Positions 1-5,330 of a stretch of DNA of 6,703 nt are shown here, piece by piece (the stretch's first letter is position 1; every line of letters begins with the position of its first letter). A model generated the notes under the pieces. That model made no database searches. It had not been told where the DNA came from and saw only the letters and a list, made by a program, of their open reading frames with translations. The DNA is from Myxococcales bacterium (GTDB taxonomy: Bacteria; Myxococcota_A; UBA9160; JALSIO01), in contig JALSIO010000025.1 of NCBI GenBank assembly GCA_026989995.1, positions 1-6,703 of the forward strand. Reading direction: 5' to 3'. The translations under genes were made by a program, and so were the position numbers.

Positions 1-123
1 GGAGACGAGGTCCACATCCCGGCCAAGCGCACCCCCTTCTTCAAGGTCGGCAAGGAGCTCAAGGAGATGGTGGATCGCTCCACGCCGCCGCCGGCGGCGG
101 GCGAGAGCGAGACGGCGGCCTGA
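1..123 (+). CDS. ihfB: Integration host factor beta subunit (HU/IHF family), C-terminal end only
   Basis: Only the last 40 codons are present, reading from base 1 to a TGA at 121-123; the start lies outside the window. The residues GDEVHIPAKRTPFFKVGKEL match the end of HU/IHF proteins: the returning strand of the DNA-binding arm followed by the PxFKxGKEL segment that leads into the last helix. Family members bind and sharply bend DNA as dimers in the nucleoid, supporting recombination, replication and transcription. The family assignment is solid from the sequence. Choosing IHF beta over IHF alpha or HU rests on context, because ihfB directly upstream of lapA is a common proteobacterial arrangement. 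After the conserved helix there is a tail of about 15 residues rich in Pro, Ala, Ser and Glu (STPPPAAGESETAA), longer than the short end of E. coli IHF beta and probably disordered. lapA begins 13 bases downstream. Confidence 0.78.
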   Translation, partial: GDEVHIPAKRTPFFKVGKELKEMVDRSTPPPAAGESETAA

Positions 124-136
124 CGGCGGGGGGAGC

Positions 137-490
137 GTGCTGAGGGTCCTGCTTCGGGCTGCGGGCGTGGTGCTCGTCCTGGCCATCGTGCTCGCCGGCA
201 CGGAGCTGGCCCAGCGCAACGCCACCCCGGTGGACGTGGACTTCCTGGTGGGCCGGCTCGTCGAGGTGCGGCTCTTCTGGCTTCTGGTCGGCGCCTTCGG
301 GGCCGGCTTCGCCCTCGCGCTGATGCTGGCCGGTGTCGAGCTCCTCCGGCTGCGGCTTCTGGCCCGCCGCTACCGGCGGCTGGCCCGGAGTCTCGAGGCG
401 GAGGTGCACCAGCTGCGGAGCCTCCCCCTCGCGGAGGAGCCGGCCGGTGCCGGGCTCGGAGAGGGAGCGCGGGCGGAACGGGGGCGCTGA
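137..490 (+). CDS. lapA: LapA-like small inner-membrane protein (LapA / DUF1049 domain)
   Basis: A 117-residue protein with the LapA layout: transmembrane segment at about residues 3-21, a short periplasmic loop containing the family-type AQRNATPVDVDFLVG stretch, a second transmembrane segment at about 46-70 with small residues (GAFGAGFALALMLAG), then a basic, probably coiled-coil cytoplasmic tail (about 71-97) ending in a Gly/Ala/Glu-rich extension. E. coli LapA has the same two-helix plan and works with LapB at the inner membrane in controlling LPS synthesis; that role here is inferred from family and gene order. The GTG at 137 is chosen because the first membrane helix begins right after it and no ATG, GTG or TTG precedes it in frame downstream of the ihfB core. 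The purine run at 128-135 almost touches the start, so initiation may depend on coupling to ihfB translation. The stop is one codon away from the lapB start and in the same frame. Confidence 0.88.
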   Translation: MLRVLLRAAGVVLVLAIVLAGTELAQRNATPVDVDFLVGRLVEVRLFWLLVGAFGAGFALALMLAGVELLRLRLLARRYRRLARSLEAEVHQLRSLPLAEEPAGAGLGEGARAERGR

Positions 491-502
491 TCCGTGGGGC
501 GC
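481..502 (+). other. In-frame lapA/lapB junction: single TGA, one codon, then GTG
   Basis: The lapA stop (TGA 488-490), one codon (TCC 491-493) and the lapB GTG start (494-496) are all in one reading frame, so only this TGA separates the two proteins. The 7-base word GGGGCGC occurs on both sides (481-487 and 496-502), 15 bases apart, which may be chance in such GC-rich DNA. The layout allows close translational coupling. Stop-codon readthrough into a LapA-LapB fusion is possible on paper but not shown. Confidence 0.7.
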
Positions 503-1519
503 CTGTCGCGCTGGCTTCGCCGCCGCCGGGGGTCCCGGGCCCGACCGGCTCCGCTCGAGCGGGCGCTGCTCGCGACCCTCGACCGGAACCTCGCGGGCGC
601 GGAGGAGGCCCTGCGGGAGGCGGCGGCCGCGGAGCCGGGCGCACCGGCGGTGCATCTGGCGCTCGGGCGGATCTTCCGCCAGCGCGGCGAGATCGGCCGG
701 GCGATCCAGATCCACCAGAACCTTCTCGTGCGGCGCGATCTGCCCGACGCGCTCCGGACGCTCGCGCTCGCAGACCTCGCCGAGGACTTCCGGCAGGGCG
801 GCTTCCTCCGCCGGGCGATGGCGGCCTACGAGGAGGTCCTCGCCCGCGATCCCCGACACCCGACGGCGCTGCGGACCCTCGCCGGGCTGCTCGCCGACAC
901 GGGCGACTACGACCGGGCCCTCGAGATGGTGCGGAGGCTGCGGCGGATCGACCGCGGCTCCGCCGATGCGCTCGTCGCGCGGCTCGGGGTGGCCGCTGCG
1001 CGCGCGGCCCACGCGGAGGGGCGCGATCGGGATGCGCGGCGCCGGCTGCGCCGCGTGCTTCGGCGGGTGCCCGACCATCCCGATGCGTGGATCCTGCTGG
1101 GCCACCTGATGGCCGAGCGGGGCCGGAACCGCGCGGCCCTCGAGGCCTGGAAGCGGGCGCGCGAGGCGGCGCCCCACCGCGCCGTCGAGATCGACCCCCT
1201 GCTCGCGAGTGCCTACGCGGCGGTGGGAGAGCCCAGGGGCTTCGAGGAGCTGCTGACCGCGAGGCTCGCCGAGCATCCCGAGGATCTCGGGGCAGGGATT
1301 TCGCTCGCGCGGGCCCTCGCGGAGCGCGGCGAGCGGGCGGAGGCCCTGAAGCTCCTCCGGGAGCTGGTGGAGCGGGAGCCGGGCGCCCTCGACGCCCACG
1401 CCGCGCTGGGCCGCATCCTGCTCGAGGGGGGGAGCTCGGAGGAGCGGGCGGAGGCGCTGCGCGGGCTTCTGGCGGCGCTCGAAAGCGGCGGCAGCATCGC
1501 GGAGGACACGCTGGCGTGA
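494..1519 (+). CDS. lapB: LapB/YciM-like tetratricopeptide-repeat protein, lacking the usual membrane anchor and zinc ribbon
   Basis: A 341-residue, almost wholly alpha-helical protein of roughly seven to eight TPR units between about residues 36 and 334. Residues 53-78 (starting VHLALGRIFRQRGE, ending AIQIHQNLL) closely match the early TPR of E. coli LapB, and the position after lapA supports the assignment. E. coli LapB is an inner-membrane adaptor that directs the FtsH protease to LpxC, setting the rate of lipid A synthesis. That protein is about 389 residues, starts with a transmembrane helix and ends in a rubredoxin-like domain with two CxxC pairs. Here the N-terminus is instead a basic stretch (RLSRWLRRRRGSRAR, residues 3-17), the C-terminus ends in the last helices, and there is not one cysteine. 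No CxxC segment appears in other frames around the stop, so a simple frameshift does not explain the loss. The GTG start has a weak G-rich site at 480-484. The family call is good; an identical function is doubtful. Confidence 0.84.
   Translation: MGRLSRWLRRRRGSRARPAPLERALLATLDRNLAGAEEALREAAAAEPGAPAVHLALGRIFRQRGEIGRAIQIHQNLLVRRDLPDALRTLALADLAEDFRQGGFLRRAMAAYEEVLARDPRHPTALRTLAGLLADTGDYDRALEMVRRLRRIDRGSADALVARLGVAAARAAHAEGRDRDARRRLRRVLRRVPDHPDAWILLGHLMAERGRNRAALEAWKRAREAAPHRAVEIDPLLASAYAAVGEPRGFEELLTARLAEHPEDLGAGISLARALAERGERAEALKLLRELVEREPGALDAHAALGRILLEGGSSEERAEALRGLLAALESGGSIAEDTLA
1501..1506 (+). promoter_or_regulatory. Ribosome binding site for mutS
   Basis: GGAGGA lies 9 bases before the GTG at 1516, inside the last codons of lapB. 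It is a near-perfect Shine-Dalgarno match and fixes the mutS start at this GTG rather than at the ATGs at 1546 or 1549. Because start and stop overlap as GTGA, ribosomes ending lapB could also re-initiate here. Confidence 0.75.
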
Positions 1520-4173
1520 GCAGGTCCTCGGCGCTCGACACGCCCATGATGCGCCAGTACCTGGCGATCAAGGCCCGGCACCCGGACGCCATCGTCTTCT
1601 ACCGGATGGGTGACTTCTACGAGATGTTCCTCGAGGACGCCGAGCGCGTCGCCCCCATCCTGGATATCGCCCTGACCACGCGGGACCGCAACAAGCCGGA
1701 CCCGGTACCGATGTGCGGCGTGCCGGTGCACGCGGCCTCGCAGCACATCCAGAAGCTGGCCTCTCTCGGCTACCGGGTGGCGATCTGCGAGCAGGTGGAG
1801 GACCCCGCGGAGTCGGGCCGCCGGCTGGTACGCCGGGAGGTGGTCGAGGTGGTGACGCCGGGCCTCGCCGGCGACCCCGAGGCCCTCGACGCCGCCCGGC
1901 CACTGCACCTCGTGGCGCTCGCACCCGCCGAGCCGCAGGCGGGACTCGCCGCGGTGGACGCCACCACCGGTGAACTCCGCGCGACGGTGGCCCCGTGGGA
2001 GCCGCTCTTCGAGGAGATCCTGCGCCTCGGCCCGCGGGAGATCCTCCTCCCCGGGCCGGCGGCGGCGCGGGGAGCTCCCGGGGCGCTCCGCACGCGGCTC
2101 CTGCGGGAGCTCCCCGAGGCCGTGGTCACCGAGGTGCCGCCCGAGGACTTCGCCGGGGAGGGGCCGGGGGGTGCCCCCGCTCTCGAGTCGCTCGAAGGCG
2201 ACGACCCCGCAGCCCGCGCCGCCCGGGCGGTGGTGCGCTACCTCGAACGCCACCAGCCCTTTGCGCTGCGGCATCTGGCGCCGCTGCGCCGCTACGCGCT
2301 CGCGGACACGATGGTCCTCGACGCCTCGACGCGTGCCCACCTCGAGCTCTTCGAAAACGCCGAGGACCGGGGCCGCCGGCAGACGCTGATCGAGCGCCTC
2401 GACCGGACCCGGACGCCGATGGGCGCCCGCCAGCTCGCGCGGCTGGTGGCCTATCCGCTCCTCCGCCCCGAGGCGATTCGCGCGCGCCAGGAGGCCGTGG
2501 CCTGGCTGGCCGAGCGCGACCGCCTGCGCGGGCGGCTCCGCGAGGCCCTCGGAGGGGTGCGCGATCTCGCCCGGCGCCTCTCCGCGGTGGCGCGGCCCGG
2601 TGCCGCGCCGCGCGACCTCGCCCGACTCCGCGACTCCCTTCGCGCGCTTCCGGCGGTGGCCGCGGCCCTCGCGCCGGAGGCCGAGCCGGGCGAGCTTCCC
2701 TCGCTTTCCGCCGAGCCGCCGGCTTCCCTGCCGCGTCCCCGGCCGCTCGAGGAGCCCCTCGCGCTCCTCGAGGCCGCCCTGGTGGAGGATCCCCCGGCGC
2801 TCCCCCGGGGCTCGCGCGGCGCGGAGGAGACCGGCTTCATCCGCGCGGGCTTCCACACCGACCTCGACGCCCTCCGGGAGAGCGCGGCCAAGGGGCGCGA
2901 GTGGATCGCGGGCCTCGAGGCGCGGGAGCGGGAGCGCACCGGCATCCGCACCCTCAAGATCCGCTACCACCCGGTGCACGGCTATGCCCTCGAGGTCGGA
3001 AGGGCGCACCTCTCCCGGGTTCCCGCGGACTACGAGCGCAAGCAGACCCTGGCCCAGGCAGAGCGGTTCACGACCGCGGCGCTCCGGGAGATGGAGCAGC
3101 AGGTGCTCGGAGCCCGCAGCCGGGCGGCGGCCCTGGAAAGACGCCTGCTCGAGGAGCTGCGCGCGGGAGTCCTCGCGCACGCGCCCGCGGTGCGGGAGGT
3201 CGCCGCGGCCGTCGCGGAGCTCGACGCCCTCCAGTCGCTGGCCGAGGTGGCCCGGCAGGGCGGTTGGGTGCGGCCCGAGATCGACGACGGCGTGGGTCTT
3301 TGCATCCGCGGGGGGCGGCATCCGGTGGTCGAGCAGGCGGCGGCCGGGCGCGGCGAGGAGTTCGTCCCCAACGACACCGCCCTCGGCGACGACGCCGCAG
3401 CGATCCTGGTCATCACCGGGCCGAACATGGCCGGCAAGAGCACCTACCTGCGCCAGGTGGCGCTGATCGCGCTGCTCGCGCAGATGGGCAGCTTCGTGCC
3501 AGCCGAGTCCGCCCGCGTGGGTGTGGTGGACCGCATTTTCACCCGTGTCGGAGCCACGGACCGCCTGGCCCGGGGCGAGTCGACCTTCATGGTCGAGATG
3601 CGCGAGACGGCGGAGATCCTGGCCCAGGCCACGCCCCGGAGTCTTCTCGTCCTGGACGAGATCGGCCGGGGCACCAGCACCTTCGACGGGCTCTCCATCG
3701 CCTGGGCCGTGATCGAGTTCCTCCACGACGCGCAGGGAGGCCCTCCCCGGACGCTCTTCGCGACCCACTACCACGAGCTCGTCGAGCTCGGCGACCGTCT
3801 GGACGGGGTGGACAATGCCCATTTCGCGGCCCGCGAGGCCGAGGACGGCGTGGTCTTCCTGCGGAGGCTCCTGCCGGGCGGGGCAAGCCACTCCTACGGC
3901 ATCCAGGTGGCCCGGCTGGCGGGGCTGCCCGCCGAGGTGATCCGGCGGGCGCAGGAGGTGTTGCGTCGGCTCGAGGCGGGGGAGGTGGGCCCGGCGCCCG
4001 CGCCCGCCACCGCCCCGGGCCGGCAGCTCGGGCTCTTCGAGGCGCCGTCGGCGGCCGAACGCGAGGTGCTCGAGGAACTGCGCCGGATGGTGCCCGAGGA
4101 GACCACGCCGCTCGAGGCCCTTCGCCGGCTGGCGGCCCTTCGGGATCGGCTCCTTTCGGGGGGCGCATCGTGA
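1516..4173 (+). CDS. mutS: DNA mismatch repair protein MutS
   Basis: An intact 885-residue MutS, slightly longer than the E. coli protein (853). It scans DNA as a dimer, binds mismatches and small loops, and on ATP binding becomes a sliding clamp that recruits MutL. The N-terminal mismatch domain carries the Phe-x-Glu motif as F34-Y35-E36 after the TPMMRQYL start typical of the family. Connector, core (from about residue 265) and clamp (about 480-550, with DYERKQTLAQAERF) follow. The ATPase domain has Walker A GPNMAGKST at 635-643, the ARGESTFMVEM signature region, Walker B LLVLDE with D714-E715, the GRGTSTFDG loop, and the H-loop His751 in FATHYHEL. A QLGLF motif at 837-841 matches the beta-clamp-binding consensus, followed by a C-terminal helical tail. 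The GTG at 1516 fits the family N-terminus, overlaps the lapB stop as GTGA and has a GGAGGA site 9 bases upstream. The open frame reaching back to about 1087 is only lapB read in another frame. No mutL or mutH is visible. Confidence 0.99.
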   Translation: MSRSSALDTPMMRQYLAIKARHPDAIVFYRMGDFYEMFLEDAERVAPILDIALTTRDRNKPDPVPMCGVPVHAASQHIQKLASLGYRVAICEQVEDPAESGRRLVRREVVEVVTPGLAGDPEALDAARPLHLVALAPAEPQAGLAAVDATTGELRATVAPWEPLFEEILRLGPREILLPGPAAARGAPGALRTRLLRELPEAVVTEVPPEDFAGEGPGGAPALESLEGDDPAARAARAVVRYLERHQPFALRHLAPLRRYALADTMVLDASTRAHLELFENAEDRGRRQTLIERLDRTRTPMGARQLARLVAYPLLRPEAIRARQEAVAWLAERDRLRGRLREALGGVRDLARRLSAVARPGAAPRDLARLRDSLRALPAVAAALAPEAEPGELPSLSAEPPASLPRPRPLEEPLALLEAALVEDPPALPRGSRGAEETGFIRAGFHTDLDALRESAAKGREWIAGLEARERERTGIRTLKIRYHPVHGYALEVGRAHLSRVPADYERKQTLAQAERFTTAALREMEQQVLGARSRAAALERRLLEELRAGVLAHAPAVREVAAAVAELDALQSLAEVARQGGWVRPEIDDGVGLCIRGGRHPVVEQAAAGRGEEFVPNDTALGDDAAAILVITGPNMAGKSTYLRQVALIALLAQMGSFVPAESARVGVVDRIFTRVGATDRLARGESTFMVEMRETAEILAQATPRSLLVLDEIGRGTSTFDGLSIAWAVIEFLHDAQGGPPRTLFATHYHELVELGDRLDGVDNAHFAAREAEDGVVFLRRLLPGGASHSYGIQVARLAGLPAEVIRRAQEVLRRLEAGEVGPAPAPATAPGRQLGLFEAPSAAEREVLEELRRMVPEETTPLEALRRLAALRDRLLSGGAS
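4158..4163 (+). promoter_or_regulatory. Weak G-run ribosome binding site for the amidase gene
   Basis: A run of six G lies 6 bases before the GTG at 4170, in the final codons of mutS. It is a poor match to AGGAGG, so translation of the amidase probably depends partly on coupling through the GTGA overlap with mutS. Confidence 0.4.
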
Positions 4174-5330
4174 GGCGGGCCATCGTGCGGGCGGCGCTGT
4201 TGATTCCCACCGCGGTGGCCCTCATGGGTGCCGGGCGTCCGCCGGGGCTCGCGGACGTTCGCGAGGTGCGGCACTGGTCGTACCCCGACTACACACGGGT
4301 GGTGGTCGAGCTCAGCGCCCCGGCGGTTCCGGAGCTGCACCGCCTCGGCCCGGACCCGGACGCCGGCCGCCCCGAGCGCCTCTACGTGGACCTGCCCGGG
4401 GTGTGGGTGGGGCGGCGCTACGCGGAGGGAATTCCCGTCCGTGACGGCCTGCTCGAGGGGATCCGGCTGGGACAGAACACCCTCAAGCGGGCCCGCCTCG
4501 TGCTCGACCTCTCCGCCTATGGTCGCCACCGGCTGCTGGTGCTGCGGGCGCCCGACCGGGTGGTGGTCGACGTCTTCGCCCCACCTCCGCCGCGCAGCGG
4601 CTCCCTTCCCCCGCTCCCGCCGGTGCTGCGCCCCGTCCGGACGGTGATCGTCGATCCGGGCCACGGGGGCCACGACCCCGGGGCGAGCGGCCTGCTCGGC
4701 ATCCGCGAGAAGCGCATCACCCTCGCAGTGGGGCGCCGGCTCCGGGATCTGCTCGAGGCCCGTGGCTTTCGCGTGGTGATGACCCGGGACCGGGACCGGA
4801 CGCTCTCGCTCGAGGAGCGCACGGCCATCGCAGAGGGTGCGGGCGGCGACCTCTTCGTCTCCCTCCACGTGAACGCGGCGCCCCGGGCGGCGGCCCGGGG
4901 GATCGAGACCTACTACCTCGATCCGAGCGACGGACGCCACACCGTCACCGTGGCAGCCCGGGAGAATGGAGTGTCGAGGAAGCAGGTGGACGTGCTTCAG
5001 CGGACGCTCGCCGGGCTCCGGGTGGCTGCGGTCTCGCCCCAGTCCCGGGCCCTGGCCCGGGCGGTCCAGGAGTCCCTGGTGAGAACCCTCCGAAGGCGCT
5101 ATCGGCGCGTGGACGACCTCGGTGCCAAACCGGGGCCCTTCTACGTGCTCTACCTCTCCTCGATGCCGGCGGTGCTGGTGGAGATGGGCTTCGCCACCAA
5201 CCACATCGAGGCGCGGCGACTGCGCAGCGCCGAGTACCACGAGCTCGTGGCCCGGGCGTTGGCCGACGCCCTCGGCGCCTACCGCACGGAGCGGGCCCGC
5301 CTGGCCGGCGAGTCCGGGGAGGCCGGGTGA
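4170..5330 (+). CDS. Exported N-acetylmuramoyl-L-alanine amidase (AMIN domain + Amidase_3), AmiC-type
   Basis: A 386-residue zinc amidase that cleaves the bond between N-acetylmuramic acid and L-alanine of the peptide stem in periplasmic peptidoglycan, typically during daughter-cell separation. Residues 1-28 look like a signal peptide: basic MRRAIVRA, hydrophobic ALLIPTAVALMGAG, then a likely cleavage region before the mature domain. An AMIN domain follows at about 30-130 (VREVRHWSYPDYTRVVVEL), a module that directs such amidases to the envelope or septum. After a proline-rich linker (about 131-155) comes the Amidase_3 domain, with DPGHGG (zinc ligand H165), E180 in REKRIT, H233 in SLHVNA, and E338 in VEMGF as the probable catalytic Glu. 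All key residues are present, so it should be active. The ARENGVSRKQ insert at about 268-277 and what follows are typical of AmiC-like members. The GTG at 4170 overlaps the mutS stop as GTGA, with a G run at 4158-4163. The symbol is left blank because AmiA, AmiB and AmiC cannot be told apart here. Confidence 0.96.
   Translation: MRRAIVRAALLIPTAVALMGAGRPPGLADVREVRHWSYPDYTRVVVELSAPAVPELHRLGPDPDAGRPERLYVDLPGVWVGRRYAEGIPVRDGLLEGIRLGQNTLKRARLVLDLSAYGRHRLLVLRAPDRVVVDVFAPPPPRSGSLPPLPPVLRPVRTVIVDPGHGGHDPGASGLLGIREKRITLAVGRRLRDLLEARGFRVVMTRDRDRTLSLEERTAIAEGAGGDLFVSLHVNAAPRAAARGIETYYLDPSDGRHTVTVAARENGVSRKQVDVLQRTLAGLRVAAVSPQSRALARAVQESLVRTLRRRYRRVDDLGAKPGPFYVLYLSSMPAVLVEMGFATNHIEARRLRSAEYHELVARALADALGAYRTERARLAGESGEAG
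5318..5322 (+). promoter_or_regulatory. Ribosome binding site for glnD
   Basis: GGAGG (within GGGGAGG, 5316-5322) lies 7 bases before ATG 5330 and only 4 before the in-frame GTG 5327. This favours the ATG as the start. The site is within the last codons of the amidase gene. Confidence 0.7.

Noticed and set aside
488..490. TGA recoding (a UGA-sense genetic code) as an explanation for the in-frame lapA/lapB stop
   Set aside because: Four other genes here end at TGA where their families end or the next gene starts, and Trp is encoded by TGG throughout.
59..1399. A 446-codon minus-strand open frame opposite lapA and lapB
   Set aside because: The translation is low-complexity, with no domain, and runs opposite two recognisable genes.
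1087..1515. N-terminal extension of MutS into lapB
   Set aside because: The extension is Gly/Arg/Ala-rich shadow sequence. The family N-terminus and a good ribosome site place the start at 1516.
1213..3891. An 892-codon open frame on the minus strand opposite lapB and mutS
   Set aside because: It is antisense to an intact, motif-complete mutS. Its translation shows no recognisable domain and is rich in Arg, Gly, Pro and Ala, as expected when high-GC codons are read backwards.
1995..4169. Long N-terminal extension of the amidase frame back through mutS
   Set aside because: The extension is mutS read out of frame. A signal peptide begins at GTG 4170, so the true start is there.
3894..5240. 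A 448-codon minus-strand open frame opposite the amidase and the mutS end
   Set aside because: It is a shadow of two well-supported genes, with no family motifs of its own; long antisense frames are expected at this GC content.
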